NCBI GenBank assembly: GCA_937898195.1
Contig: CALEJD010000108.1
Location: 1-17,693 of the forward strand
Length of the DNA: 17,693 nt
From: an uncultured Clostridia bacterium
GTDB lineage: Bacteria; Bacillota; Clostridia; Oscillospirales; Acutalibacteraceae
Reading direction: 5' to 3'
Part shown: positions 1 to 8,387 of the stretch, piece after piece
Numbering within the stretch: position 1 is the first letter of the stretch
Layout: every line of letters starts with the position of its first letter
Position numbers and translations under genes: made by a program
The notes under the pieces: model-generated
Database searches by the model: none
What the model saw: only the letters and a program-made list of their open reading frames with translations
What the model was told of the DNA's origin: nothing

Positions 1-1486
1 CTAACATATCAAACACAACTTGTTTCATATCTTCTTTCTTTGCAACACCTGTAAATCTTGGTGTTTTGCCTTTAAGAGTTGCAAGTTGCTGTGGAACTGG
101 TTCATTTGATTTTTGGAACAATTCGTCAACCATATCAAATTCATTATCTGCTTTAATTTCATCAGTAATTGCTGAAAGCACACTTGCAGAGAATTTATAT
201 GGGTTTGCTGTTGAAGCAATAACTGTTGGTGTTTTGTCTCCTGTATTTTCTACATAATCTTCATAAACCTTAACTGCAACCGCAGTGTGGGTGTCGCAAA
301 GATAGTTTTTATCATTAAACACTTTACCGATTGTATCTTTTGTTTCTGCATCATCACAGCAACCTGCTGCAAAAAGTTCTTTAACTTTTTCTGCTACATC
401 GGAAGATACTGTATATTTACCACCATTATTAAGTGATGACATCCATTCTGCTACCTGAACATCATTTTCATCACAGAGATGGAATAAAAGTCTTTCAAGG
501 TTACTTGAAATAAGAATATCCATTGATGGTGATGTTGTGCAATAAAAATCTCTGTTTTTGTCGTATGTGCCACTTGTCAAGAAATCAGTAAGAACATTGT
601 TAGCATTTGATGCACAAATAAGTGTTTTTACAGGCACACCCATTTCTTTTGCATAATATGCAGCAAGGATATTACCAAAGTTACCTGTTGGAACAACAAC
701 GTTCATTGCTTCGCCGTTTTTAAGTTCACCATTCTGGAGCATATCACAATATGCAGATACATAGTAAACAATCTGTGGTACAAGACGTCCCCAGTTGATT
801 GAGTTTGCTGATGAAAAAGCAAGACCGTTTTCTTTGAATTTCTTTTCAATATCTTTATCTGTGAAAATCTTCTTAACGCCTGACTGTGCATCGTCAAAGT
901 TACCTTCAATAGCACAAACACTTACATTGCTACCCTCTTGAGTAGTCATCTGGAGTTTCTGCATTGGACTAACGCCATCAACAGGATAGAAAACAAGAAT
1001 TTTTGTATTTGGTACATCAGCAAAACCTTCAAGAGCTGCTTTTCCTGTATCACCTGATGTAGCAACAAGAATGACAATTTCAGTATCCTTAACTGTTTTA
1101 CCTGCTGAAACTGTAAGAAGATAAGGAAGAAGTTGGAGTGCCATATCCTTAAATGCACAAGTTGGCCCTCTCCAAAGTTCCAAAACATTTGCTGTATCTG
1201 ATAATTTATATAAAGGTGCAACCTTTTCTGAACTGAATTTGCCAGCTTTATAAGCACCTTCAACACACATTGAAAGTTCATCTTCTGTGAAATCTGTGAG
1301 ATAAAGTCTCAAAATTTCTTTTGCTCTTTCAATGTAACTCATTGGTACGAGTTTCTGGATAAAATCAAGAGAAATCTGTGGAATTTCTGTTGGAACAAAG
1401 AGTCCACCTTCTGATGAAATTCCTTTTGCAATTGCTTCTGCAGCAGTTACTTTAACTGACTTATCTCTTGTACTTGTATAAAACAT
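1..1486 (-). CDS. thrC: Threonine synthase (3' end cut by window edge)
   Basis: Pyridoxal-phosphate enzyme that turns O-phosphohomoserine into threonine, the last step of threonine synthesis, in the cytosol. The frame is open from the ATG at 1486 to the left edge (495 codons) with no stop, so only the extreme C-terminus is missing; family members are close to 500 residues. The N-terminus MFYTSTRDKSVKVTA is typical. The PLP lysine is K113 in GPTCAFKDMALQ, and ATSGDTG and PTGNFGN are the phosphate-binding and active-site loops of this family. An AAGGATG ribosome-binding site lies about 8 bases before the ATG. It follows yraN by 64 bases but has its own promoter at 1511-1539. The leader is too short for a T-box or riboswitch. 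Product identity is very secure. Confidence 0.97.
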   Translation of the reverse strand, partial: MFYTSTRDKSVKVTAAEAIAKGISSEGGLFVPTEIPQISLDFIQKLVPMSYIERAKEILRLYLTDFTEDELSMCVEGAYKAGKFSSEKVAPLYKLSDTANVLELWRGPTCAFKDMALQLLPYLLTVSAGKTVKDTEIVILVATSGDTGKAALEGFADVPNTKILVFYPVDGVSPMQKLQMTTQEGSNVSVCAIEGNFDDAQSGVKKIFTDKDIEKKFKENGLAFSSANSINWGRLVPQIVYYVSAYCDMLQNGELKNGEAMNVVVPTGNFGNILAAYYAKEMGVPVKTLICASNANNVLTDFLTSGTYDKNRDFYCTTSPSMDILISSNLERLLFHLCDENDVQVAEWMSSLNNGGKYTVSSDVAEKVKELFAAGCCDDAETKDTIGKVFNDKNYLCDTHTAVAVKVYEDYVENTGDKTPTVIASTANPYKFSASVLSAITDEIKADNEFDMVDELFQKSNEPVPQQLATLKGKTPRFTGVAKKEDMKQVVFDML

Positions 1487-1510
1487 AAGAACACATCCTT
1501 TTCGTGTGGT

Positions 1511-1539
1511 ATTCTAACATATAATAATTTTCATTTCAA
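1511..1539 (-). promoter_or_regulatory. Sigma-A-type promoter of thrC
   Basis: On the minus strand: -35 TTGAAA (1534-1539), 17-base spacer, -10 TAGAAT (1511-1516), with an upstream TGt that makes an extended -10. Transcription would start near 1504, giving a leader of roughly 18 bases before the thrC ATG. It suggests thrC can be expressed independently of the long operon upstream. This is sequence match only; no start site has been mapped. Confidence 0.7.
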
Positions 1540-1550
1540 TATTAAAATAA

Positions 1551-1916
1551 TTAAATTCCTTGTGAATCAAAGGCATTTTCAATATGATTCACTTTAACCG
1601 GCTCATCATTTTTAAAATAAACTTCAATAATGTCAAATCGTGGTTGGCGCTTAAATTCATAATTCTTCAAATATATTTGTGATGATGCTATTATTTTTGC
1701 TCTTTTTGTACTATTGACTGCATCTGAGGGTGAATATTTCATACCTTCACTACGAGTTTTAACTTCGATGAAAACTACATATTTTTTATCTTCTGCAACA
1801 ATATCTATTTCACCAAATTTACAATGATAGTTACCTTCAACTATTATGTATCCGTGTTTTCTTAAATATCTAGCAGCAACAATTTCACCATATTCACCTA
1901 TTAAGCGTTTATCCAT
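1551..1916 (-). CDS. yraN: YraN family (UPF0102) nuclease-fold protein
   Basis: A 121-residue protein of the UPF0102/YraN family, whose fold is that of PD-(D/E)XK (Holliday-junction resolvase-like) nucleases. The signature GEIDIVAEDKKYVVFIEVKTR-type core is present: the acidic residue of GEIDIV and the E-x-K of IEVKTR, about residues 35-54. The length is normal for the family. The start codon lies inside the end of rnhB (8-base overlap, ATGGATAA) with an AGG about 8 bases upstream, so the pair is translationally coupled. Next to rnhB and rbgA is the standard place for this gene in Firmicutes. The biological role is not firmly established, so only the fold and family are claimed. Confidence 0.93.
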   Translation of the reverse strand: MDKRLIGEYGEIVAARYLRKHGYIIVEGNYHCKFGEIDIVAEDKKYVVFIEVKTRSEGMKYSPSDAVNSTKRAKIIASSQIYLKNYEFKRQPRFDIIEVYFKNDEPVKVNHIENAFDSQGI

Positions 1917-2517
1917 TACTATCGCCTAAAATCTTTTTGAGAAAAGACCTTCTATGTACTGGTGAAACCCCATGTTTTTCTATCATTTCATAATGAAGCT
2001 TTGTTCCATACCCTTTATGCTTCTCAAAACAATATTCAGGGTATTTTTCTGCGATATCAAGCATGAAACGGTCACGGCTGACTTTTGCAAGAATAGATGC
2101 GGCTGCAATTGACATGCTCTTGCCATCACCTTTTACAACTGTTTCATCTTGAATTGATAATCCCGGATGCTGATTACCATCAATCAACGCATAATCAGGC
2201 TTTACAGACAATCCATCAACTGCTCTTCTCATTGCTAAAAAAGTGGCATTCAAAATATTGATTTCATCAATTTCTTCTTCAGTTGCAATCCCAATTGAAT
2301 AAGAAATAGCCTTTTCACAGATGATATCAAACAACACTTCTCGTTTTTTCTCTGTAAGTTTTTTCGAATCGTTAAGTCCATCTATTTCAAGGTCAATAGG
2401 CAAAATAACCGCAGCGGCATAAACAGGTCCCGCTAATGGTCCACGGCCTGCTTCGTCAATTCCACAAATAGTCTTAAAACCTTTTTCTATTGCAAGTTTT
2501 TCATAAGAATAATCCAT
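1909..2517 (-). CDS. rnhB: Ribonuclease HII
   Basis: Cleaves the RNA strand of RNA/DNA hybrids and cuts at single ribonucleotides misplaced in DNA. The 202-residue protein is full length. The hallmark CGIDEAGRGPLAGPV motif places the catalytic D21 and E22. D113 (ALIDGNQHP) and the GDGKSMSIAAASILAKVSRDR segment (about 130-150) supply the remaining acidic residues and the family's substrate-binding serine/lysine region. The start lies 1 base after the rbgA stop, with only a weak GGTGA site, implying coupling to rbgA translation. The stop overlaps the start of yraN. The rbgA-rnhB-yraN order is widespread in Firmicutes. Confidence 0.97.
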   Translation of the reverse strand: MDYSYEKLAIEKGFKTICGIDEAGRGPLAGPVYAAAVILPIDLEIDGLNDSKKLTEKKREVLFDIICEKAISYSIGIATEEEIDEINILNATFLAMRRAVDGLSVKPDYALIDGNQHPGLSIQDETVVKGDGKSMSIAAASILAKVSRDRFMLDIAEKYPEYCFEKHKGYGTKLHYEMIEKHGVSPVHRRSFLKKILGDSNG

Positions 2518-2518
2518 A

Positions 2519-3388
2519 CTATTTCACCGGTCTCTCTAATGAAATTGCACCTAATTTTCCACCACGATATTCGTCAAGCAACATAACAGATGCACGCTCA
2601 TAGTCGATATCGCCGCCTTTAATCATCATACCACGTTTTTTACCAATCATTTCAAGAACTTCCCAAGCTTCTTTGTCTTGAAAATCTGCGATTTTATATC
2701 TTTCAGAAAGTCGGTCAGCATAATCAGTTTTCATTACTTCTAAAAGTCGGATTGCGAGAGTTTCTGCATCTAAAATTTCATCTTTAACAGAACCGATAAA
2801 TGCAAGTCTGTCGCCAACTTTTGGGTCATCAAACTTAGGCCACAAAACACCGGGAGTGTCAAGCAATTCAATACCATTACCTATCGGGAACCATTGATTA
2901 TGTCTTGTAACACCTGCTTTATCTGCCACTTTTGCTTTTGCAGAACCTGCCATACGGTTAATAAATGAAGATTTTCCTGTGTTTGGAATTCCCACAACCA
3001 TAATGCGAAGTGCCTTGCCGGGCATTCCCCTGTCTTCATTCTTTTTGATTACATCTTTAAGAACTTCACGGACAGCAATAATATAATTATTGAGTCCCTT
3101 ACCTGTTCTGCAATCAACAGGAATAGCCTTTATACCTTTATTCTTATAATAGTCAACCCACTGATTTGTTGTATTTTTATCTGCTAAATCACATTTATTA
3201 AGAAGAACAATTCTCGGCTTTCCATTAATCAATTCTTCAAGTTCTGGGTTTGAACTGCTTATAGGAATTCTTGCATCAATGATTTCAGTAACACCGTCAA
3301 CAAGTGGCAAGCTCTCTTTTATAAGACGACGAGTTTTTGCCATATGACCGGGAAACCATTGAACAACTTGTCTTTGAGTATCAGCCAT
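2519..3388 (-). CDS. rbgA: Ribosome biogenesis GTPase RbgA (YlqF)
   Basis: A circularly permuted GTPase that acts late in assembly of the 50S subunit. The 289-residue protein opens with the typical QWFPGHMAKTRR segment. Motifs come in permuted order: G4 NKCD (64-67) precedes G1 GIPNTGKS (133-140), then G3 DTPG (177-180). The C-terminal domain is helical. It starts at ATG 3388 with AGGAG and 7 intervening bases, 17 bases after lepB2. It is part of the hprK-to-yraN run, next to the signal peptidase genes as is common in Firmicutes. Nothing unusual in the motifs. Confidence 0.96.
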   Translation of the reverse strand: MADTQRQVVQWFPGHMAKTRRLIKESLPLVDGVTEIIDARIPISSSNPELEELINGKPRIVLLNKCDLADKNTTNQWVDYYKNKGIKAIPVDCRTGKGLNNYIIAVREVLKDVIKKNEDRGMPGKALRIMVVGIPNTGKSSFINRMAGSAKAKVADKAGVTRHNQWFPIGNGIELLDTPGVLWPKFDDPKVGDRLAFIGSVKDEILDAETLAIRLLEVMKTDYADRLSERYKIADFQDKEAWEVLEMIGKKRGMMIKGGDIDYERASVMLLDEYRGGKLGAISLERPVK

Positions 3389-3405
3389 TTATATTCTCCT
3401 AAACT

Positions 3406-3939
3406 TTAAGAATTAAAAAGTTTTGTGTCGCCGATTTTATAAAAAACTTTGCCGACTACATATCTTTCATCAATCATACCAATTCCGGGGTCTCGACTAT
3501 CAGCAGAATCGTTACGATTATCACCCATAACGAAAAGTTTACCCTCAGGTACAGTATAGGTATTATTCATACCATAGAGAAACAACATTTTTTCTTTGAT
3601 ATAGTCTTCTTTAAGTTCAACACCGTCAACAAACACGCTTCGAGTTTTTTTGTCGAATGAAATTGTCTGTCCTGCTGTTCCAATTACTCTTTTAATTAAA
3701 ACCAAATCATAACTGTTTGGCTGAGAAATAACTACAACATCACCATTTTCAATTTCACCATTGATTGCAGTTATTAACAAGTTTTCGCCCTCGTGCAAGG
3801 TATTCTCCATTGATTCACCAACAACAGTTGAAATTTTAAAGAAAAAAGTAAATATAATACAAACCGCTATAATTGCAGTCAGTAATATAGAAGCAAAATC
3901 GTATACAGTATTCAAAAAATTATTTTTATTCATAATCAT
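3406..3939 (-). CDS. lepB: Signal peptidase I, second copy
   Basis: Membrane serine protease that removes signal peptides from secreted proteins. One N-terminal membrane span (about residues 16-35) is followed by an extracytoplasmic catalytic domain. The Ser/Lys dyad is intact: S43 in VGESM and K83 in LIKRVIG; box E MGDNRNDSADSRD is present. I take ATG 3939 as the start because GGA lies 6 bases before it; ATG 3933 is an alternative, and a TTG at 3957 would only extend the reading frame back into lepB1. The start overlaps the end of lepB1 by 14 bases. At about 177 residues it is shorter than lepB1, which has a longer cytoplasmic N-terminus. Tandem paralogues of this kind are known in Firmicutes. 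Confidence 0.95.
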   Translation of the reverse strand: MIMNKNNFLNTVYDFASILLTAIIAVCIIFTFFFKISTVVGESMENTLHEGENLLITAINGEIENGDVVVISQPNSYDLVLIKRVIGTAGQTISFDKKTRSVFVDGVELKEDYIKEKMLFLYGMNNTYTVPEGKLFVMGDNRNDSADSRDPGIGMIDERYVVGKVFYKIGDTKLFNS

Positions 3940-4519
3940 TAATGTTCCAATCGCCAAAAGGTAAAATTCTAATTTGTGCTACGCCCAAAACATATCTTTC
4001 ATCAATAAAACCGATAGTTTTAAAACGGCTATCTAGAGAGTCATTTCTGTTGTCACCCATTACAAAAAGGCAACCATCCGGTACAGTCAAGGGATAGACA
4101 AAGTCACCCATTCTCTCGGTTTTTTCTGCAATATAAGGTTCATATTTTGCAACACCATTAACAGTAACAATGCCTTCAATAAAGTCAATTGAGATGGTGT
4201 CACCACCCTTTGCGATTACTCGCTTGATAAGTGGCTCGTTAAGTGAATTAGGCTGTGTTACAACAACAATATCGCCAACTTCAACTTCACCCGGTATTGC
4301 ACTGACTGTGAGCCAATCTCCATTATTTAATGTCGGTTTCATAGAAGTCCCATTAACGCCCACAACTCTAAATAAGAATGTAAATATTAAGAGAATTAAA
4401 ATAATTGCATAAATTAAAGAATCCATCCAATCATATACAAATTCCCATGACATTTTCTTTTGTTTTACTGAATATTCACTACTTTCAAATGAAATTGAAA
4501 ACTCTTCACTTTTTCTCAT
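3926..4519 (-). CDS. lepB: Signal peptidase I, first copy
   Basis: Membrane-anchored type I signal peptidase. A charged cytoplasmic segment (residues 1-33) precedes one membrane span (about 34-52) and the extracytoplasmic protease domain. Catalytic residues are S59 (VNGTSMKPTL) and K99 (PLIKRVIAKGGD); MGDNRNDSLDSR is the conserved C-terminal box. I choose ATG 4519 because GGTGAT, complementary to the 16S rRNA tail, sits just upstream; an in-frame GTG at 4528 lies within that ribosome-binding site. The gene is 37 bases after whiA and overlaps lepB2. It is a clear paralogue of lepB2 with all catalytic residues, so both are probably active, perhaps on different substrates or in different growth states (inference). 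Confidence 0.95.
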   Translation of the reverse strand: MRKSEEFSISFESSEYSVKQKKMSWEFVYDWMDSLIYAIILILLIFTFLFRVVGVNGTSMKPTLNNGDWLTVSAIPGEVEVGDIVVVTQPNSLNEPLIKRVIAKGGDTISIDFIEGIVTVNGVAKYEPYIAEKTERMGDFVYPLTVPDGCLFVMGDNRNDSLDSRFKTIGFIDERYVLGVAQIRILPFGDWNINDYE

Positions 4520-4556
4520 TTCTATCACCCATCAGCACATACTGTGCATATATCCT

Positions 4557-5459
4557 TTATTTTATGGTACTTGCAATAGTACAAATCTTTTTTAATCTAT
4601 GATTGACACCTGAACGCGAAATAGGCTCAGTTAAACATTCACCTAACTCACGCAGTGACATATCAGGATTTTCAAGTCGCAATTCTGCAATTTCACGAAG
4701 CTCACTTGATAAATATGAAAAACCAACTGTATTTTTAATATGTAAAATTGCGTCAATCTGTTTTGCAGCAGCATCAATTGTTTTATCAAGATTTGCGCTT
4801 TCAAAGTTTAATTTTCTATTAACATTATTGCGCATATCTTTATACATTTTAACACCCATTAATTCAAGGCAGGAATTCATTGCGCCCATAACAGTTAAAA
4901 TGTCTTCAATTGCCTCACTATCTTTAAAATATATTACATAATTGGAACTTCTTGTAACAACTTTTGGTGTAGCAGAGAGTTCATCATAATCATTTATAAA
5001 CAGTTTTAAGTCTTTGCTAAGGTTTAGATATGGTACAACAAATTCTAAATGATAGCCTTTATTAGGGTCGTTTATCGTTCCACAAGTTAAAAACGCACCT
5101 TTTAAGAAAGCTATCTTACAGCACTCATCAGAAAAATTGCTCCAATTTATTCTTGAAGTACTTGACTTTTGGTCATATCCAAAAGTTTCAAGAACCTTTA
5201 ATCTATCCTGTGCACTATTAACTTCAATTTTATATTTTCCAGCTTCGGTTTTTGAAAATTTAGGTTTGATGTTACATACTTTCAAAAGCATATCTCTATA
5301 CATTTTTGCAATAGCACTATGTTCAGTTAATAATGATATATCAAATGATGAAAAAGCTCTTGAAAAGAGAATCATACCGTATGCAAAAGCATGCAAACAG
5401 CAATCATTTTCTAATTCAATTAATAAAATCTCATTTTTAACATCTGCTGAAAAAGACAT
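4557..5459 (-). CDS. whiA: DNA-binding protein WhiA
   Basis: A 300-residue WhiA-family protein: N-terminal LAGLIDADG-homing-endonuclease-like fold without nuclease function, and a C-terminal helix-turn-helix (about 245-298, ending in SRSGVNHRLKKICTIAS). In Streptomyces it controls sporulation septation; in Bacillus it affects division and chromosome segregation. It starts at ATG 5459, with AAGGG 5 bases upstream, only 8 bases after rapZ. In many Firmicutes the gluconeogenesis factor gene yvcK lies between rapZ and whiA; there is no room for it here. Length and C-terminal motif are typical. Confidence 0.96.
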   Translation of the reverse strand: MSFSADVKNEILLIELENDCCLHAFAYGMILFSRAFSSFDISLLTEHSAIAKMYRDMLLKVCNIKPKFSKTEAGKYKIEVNSAQDRLKVLETFGYDQKSSTSRINWSNFSDECCKIAFLKGAFLTCGTINDPNKGYHLEFVVPYLNLSKDLKLFINDYDELSATPKVVTRSSNYVIYFKDSEAIEDILTVMGAMNSCLELMGVKMYKDMRNNVNRKLNFESANLDKTIDAAAKQIDAILHIKNTVGFSYLSSELREIAELRLENPDMSLRELGECLTEPISRSGVNHRLKKICTIASTIK

Positions 5460-5467
5460 TTTAACCC

Positions 5468-6328
5468 TTATCTCTTAATGTCACGGTGATATACCGAAAC
5501 ATTATAACCCTTTTCTTTAATATCGTTGTAAACCAATTCAGCAAAAACAACTGAACGGTGTTTGCCACCTGTGCAACCAACTGAAATTGTCAACTGGCTT
5601 TTACCCTCACTTCTATAGAGTGGCACTAAATAATTTATTAAGTCAAGCAGCTTAGGTACTAAACCTCTTGCTTGGTCAAACTTCATAACATACTCACGAA
5701 CTGGTTCTTCTAACCCTGTATGCTCCTTTAATTCTGGCACATAAAATGGGTTTGGTAAGCATCTAACATCAAACACTAAATCAGAATCTTTTGGTGCACC
5801 ATTTTTAAATCCAAATGAAATAACATTTATTTTAAGCGTATTTGCGATATCATCAAGGAAAAGTTCAGCAACACGCTCTTTAAGTTGTGATGTTGTAATT
5901 AAAGATGTATCAATTACATAGTTTGCAATATTTAGCGCTTTTTTAAGCATTTCACGTTCTTTAATAATAATATCTAACAATTCACTCTGCGAGTTTTTAT
6001 TTGAGAGTGGGTGTTTTCTGCGAGTTTCTTGATATCGACGCATAATCACTTCATTATCTGCATCAAGAAATAAAATTTTATAATCACATTCCATTACTCT
6101 CAATTCTTCGAGTGCTTCAAACAATTGATTAAATGAATCACCAAGTCTGACATCAGCTGCAATAGCAACCTTTTCACGCTGTTCCGTTGAGTCATTAAGA
6201 ATTTGAACGAATGTAGGAATCAACTGAGGTGTCATATTATCGACGCAGAAAAAGCCGATATCTTCTAATGTATCAATGGCTCTTGATTTACCAGCGCCAG
6301 ACATACCGGTTACGATTACTAATTGCAC
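5468..6328 (-). CDS. rapZ: RapZ/YvcJ nucleotide-binding protein
   Basis: A 286-residue P-loop protein of the RapZ/YvcJ family. In E. coli RapZ targets the small RNA GlmZ for RNase E and so tunes GlmS and wall-precursor supply; in Bacillus YvcJ binds and hydrolyses GTP/ATP and its target is less clear. Walker A GMSGAGKS is at residues 8-15, and the C-terminal domain holds the family signature SVGCTGGKHRSVV. The start is GTG 6328: MQLVIVTGMSG matches the usual N-terminus, and AGGGG lies 7 bases upstream. It sits 11 bases after murB and 8 before whiA. Confidence 0.96.
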   Translation of the reverse strand: MQLVIVTGMSGAGKSRAIDTLEDIGFFCVDNMTPQLIPTFVQILNDSTEQREKVAIAADVRLGDSFNQLFEALEELRVMECDYKILFLDADNEVIMRRYQETRRKHPLSNKNSQSELLDIIIKEREMLKKALNIANYVIDTSLITTSQLKERVAELFLDDIANTLKINVISFGFKNGAPKDSDLVFDVRCLPNPFYVPELKEHTGLEEPVREYVMKFDQARGLVPKLLDLINYLVPLYRSEGKSQLTISVGCTGGKHRSVVFAELVYNDIKEKGYNVSVYHRDIKR

Positions 6329-6339
6329 AATGTCACCCC

Positions 6340-7248
6340 TTATTCCCCAATAATTTTAACTTCAGTTTCAAGTTTCACACCATGTTTTTCAAAAACGGTA
6401 TCTTGAATATGTTTTATAAGATTTAAAATATCAGTTGATGTTGCGCCGCCACGATTGATTACAAATCCAGCGTGCTTTTCACTGACTTGCGCACCACCAA
6501 TTGTATATCCCTTTAAATTACAATCTTCTATCAAAGCACCTGCAAAATATCCTTCAGGTCGTTTAAAAGTACTACCAGCGCTTGGAAATTCTAATGGTTG
6601 TTTTTCTTTTCTGCGACGAAGTTTATCGTTCATTGCCTCTTTGATTTCTGTCTTATCGCCCTTTTGAAGTTTAAGTGTTGCAGAAATTATTGTGTAACCA
6701 TTGACTGTATAAGCACTGCGACGATAACCTAAATCAAGCTGGTCTTTTGTGAGAACACCTATGTTTCCATCACTATCAATATGAGTGCAAGAATAGAGAA
6801 CATCTTTCATCTCACCACCATAAGCGCCTGCATTCATATATACAGCACCACCAAGATTACCTGGAATACCAAACGCAAATTCCAAACCGGTTAAAGAATT
6901 ATCAAGTGCAAAATTGCAAAGTGCTTTCATCATTGTGCCAGTTTCACATTCGATTGTGTTTTCATCAATTAGTTTTATTGATGAAAGATTTGAACCAATT
7001 TTTATTATTACGCCCTTATATCCGTTATCAGTTACAAGCAGATTTGAGCCATTGCCCATAACAAATGGTTTTACATTCAACTCTTTACATTTTTTAATGA
7101 TTTGTGATAATGAGTCAACAGAAGCGGGAATGATGAGTAAATCGGCATTACCACCTGTTTTAAAACTTGTATATTTACTCATTGGTGCATTTTCTTCAAC
7201 AACTGCACCCAAGCTTTTTGCAAGTGTTATGAGTTCACCGTACAACAT
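6340..7248 (-). CDS. murB: UDP-N-acetylmuramate dehydrogenase
   Basis: FAD enzyme that reduces UDP-GlcNAc-enolpyruvate to UDP-MurNAc in peptidoglycan synthesis. FAD-binding motifs TSFKTGGNADLL, MGNGSNLLV and GIPGNLGGAVYMNAGAYGGE appear in order. The active-site serine is in SAGSTFKRP, followed by GGAQVSEKHAGFVINRGGAT, with a C-terminal glutamate in LETEVKI. The length of about 302 is normal. Two adjacent ATG codons exist; the second (7248) has the better spacing of 5 bases to AGAGG, so I start there. It lies 21 bases after hprK, a frequent pairing in Clostridia. Confidence 0.97.
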   Translation of the reverse strand: MLYGELITLAKSLGAVVEENAPMSKYTSFKTGGNADLLIIPASVDSLSQIIKKCKELNVKPFVMGNGSNLLVTDNGYKGVIIKIGSNLSSIKLIDENTIECETGTMMKALCNFALDNSLTGLEFAFGIPGNLGGAVYMNAGAYGGEMKDVLYSCTHIDSDGNIGVLTKDQLDLGYRRSAYTVNGYTIISATLKLQKGDKTEIKEAMNDKLRRRKEKQPLEFPSAGSTFKRPEGYFAGALIEDCNLKGYTIGGAQVSEKHAGFVINRGGATSTDILNLIKHIQDTVFEKHGVKLETEVKIIGE

Positions 7249-7269
7249 CATTACCTCTTTCTTTAATAA

Positions 7270-8238
7270 TTAATAGTTTTGCCAAATGTCAATTTCTTTT
7301 GCTTTTGGCTCGTAACCATCATCCATTCCAAGATGATGAAGAAGCTCGCGAGCAGCATTGTAGCCCATCTTCTTCTGTCTGTTGTTCATTGCAGCACATT
7401 CAATAATAACGGCAAGGTTTCGACCAGGTTTAACAGGAACAACTGTCAATGGAACTTTAATATCCATAATTGTTATGTATTCGTTATCAAGACCCATTCG
7501 GTCATAAACCTTTGAGCTATCCCAAGGCTCAAGCTGAATAACCATATTGATTTTTTCTGTAAGCTTAACAGCACCCATACCGAAAATACGACGGGCATTG
7601 ATAATACCGATACCACGAAGTTCAATAAAGTGACGGATATTATCAGGCGCTGTGCCAACAAGAGTTTTTGAAGATGTTTTTCTGATTTCAACAGCATCAT
7701 CAGCAATAAGTCGGTGTCCGCGCTTTATAAGCTCTATTGCAGTTTCGCTCTTACCAACACCGCTGTCACCAACAATTAGAATACCTTCACCATAGACTTC
7801 AACAAGAACGCCATGGCGAGTAATTCTCTCTGCAAGTTCTGTTCCAAGGAAATAAATGAGTGTTGCCATTGCGCCTGATGTTGAATCTGCAGAACGAAGA
7901 ATTGGCACGCTATATTTTTGTGCAAGTTCAATCATTCCGTCAACTGGCTCAAGATTTCTTGTTATAAGAATCAAAGGAGGTTGTTTGCTTATAAGACTCT
8001 CCAATCTTTCAAGTTGTTGTTCTTTTGGTAATGTATTGATATAATGCATTTCACCGTTACCTAAGAACTGAACTCTTGCAGGGTCGAAATATGGGTCAGC
8101 ACCTGCAAGTAAAAGTCCGGGACGATTTACTTCTTTTGAAGTGATAGAAAGTACAGAAGCATCACATGGTAAATAGAGAACTTCATATCCATTTTCATTG
8201 ATTACTTTTTCAAGTGTTACGGAATATTTTGTTACCAA
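7270..8238 (-). CDS. hprK: HPr kinase/phosphorylase
   Basis: Bifunctional enzyme that phosphorylates or dephosphorylates HPr on Ser-46 according to glycolytic metabolites, the entry point of carbon catabolite control in Firmicutes. From the chosen start, the catalytic H142 (TRHGVLVEV), Walker A GDSGVGKS (157-164), DD at 180-181 and the HFIELRGIGIIN signature (203-214) are all present. I start at TTG 8238 (322 residues), 8 bases after a perfect GGGGAGG. The in-frame ATG at 8289 has no ribosome-binding site and lies upstream of the -10 of the promoter at 8278-8306, so it cannot be on that transcript. This is the first gene of the long operon. Confidence 0.96.
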   Translation of the reverse strand: MVTKYSVTLEKVINENGYEVLYLPCDASVLSITSKEVNRPGLLLAGADPYFDPARVQFLGNGEMHYINTLPKEQQLERLESLISKQPPLILITRNLEPVDGMIELAQKYSVPILRSADSTSGAMATLIYFLGTELAERITRHGVLVEVYGEGILIVGDSGVGKSETAIELIKRGHRLIADDAVEIRKTSSKTLVGTAPDNIRHFIELRGIGIINARRIFGMGAVKLTEKINMVIQLEPWDSSKVYDRMGLDNEYITIMDIKVPLTVVPVKPGRNLAVIIECAAMNNRQKKMGYNAARELLHHLGMDDGYEPKAKEIDIWQNY

Positions 8239-8277
8239 AATGCCTACCTCCCCTTTATAAATAATATAATTATTGTA

Positions 8278-8306
8278 ATTATATAACATTGTTTTAAAAT
8301 TTCCAA
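8278..8306 (-). promoter_or_regulatory. Sigma-A-type promoter of the hprK-murB-rapZ-whiA operon
   Basis: Minus strand: -35 TTGGAA (8301-8306), exactly 17 bases, -10 TATAAT (8278-8283). The predicted start near 8271 leaves a leader of about 33 bases containing GGGGAGG and the hprK TTG start. It is the only convincing promoter seen before the nine-gene run down to yraN. The evidence is consensus match and position. Confidence 0.8.
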
Positions 8307-8336
8307 TAGTTTTTTGAAAAAAATATTGAAAAATCT

Positions 8337-8366
8337 GAACCCGACAGGATATTTCCCATCGGGTTC
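8337..8366 (-). terminator. Rho-independent terminator after the SASP gene
   Basis: An 8-bp perfect stem, GAACCCGA paired with TCGGGTTC, with a 14-base loop. Reading the minus strand it is followed by AGATTTTTC, so it ends the SASP transcript 21 bases past its stop. It also separates that gene from the hprK promoter. The plus-strand side also has TTTT, but no plus-strand gene is nearby. Confidence 0.8.
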
Positions 8367-8387
8367 TTTTAATTAGTCAAAAGACAC

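Noticed and set aside
66..257. Short open frames on the strand opposite thrC, and similar frames opposite other genes
   Set aside because: They lie antisense to well-supported genes, lack ribosome-binding sites and have no recognisable protein features.
3940..3957. TTG start at 3957 extending lepB2 by six residues
   Set aside because: It has no ribosome-binding site and deepens the overlap with lepB1; ATG 3939 has a GGA at good spacing.
4536..4548. Palindrome GCACA-TAC-TGTGC between whiA and lepB1, possible terminator or operator
   Set aside because: Only 5 bp of stem, no T-run on either strand, and genes on both sides are tightly packed; too short to claim function.
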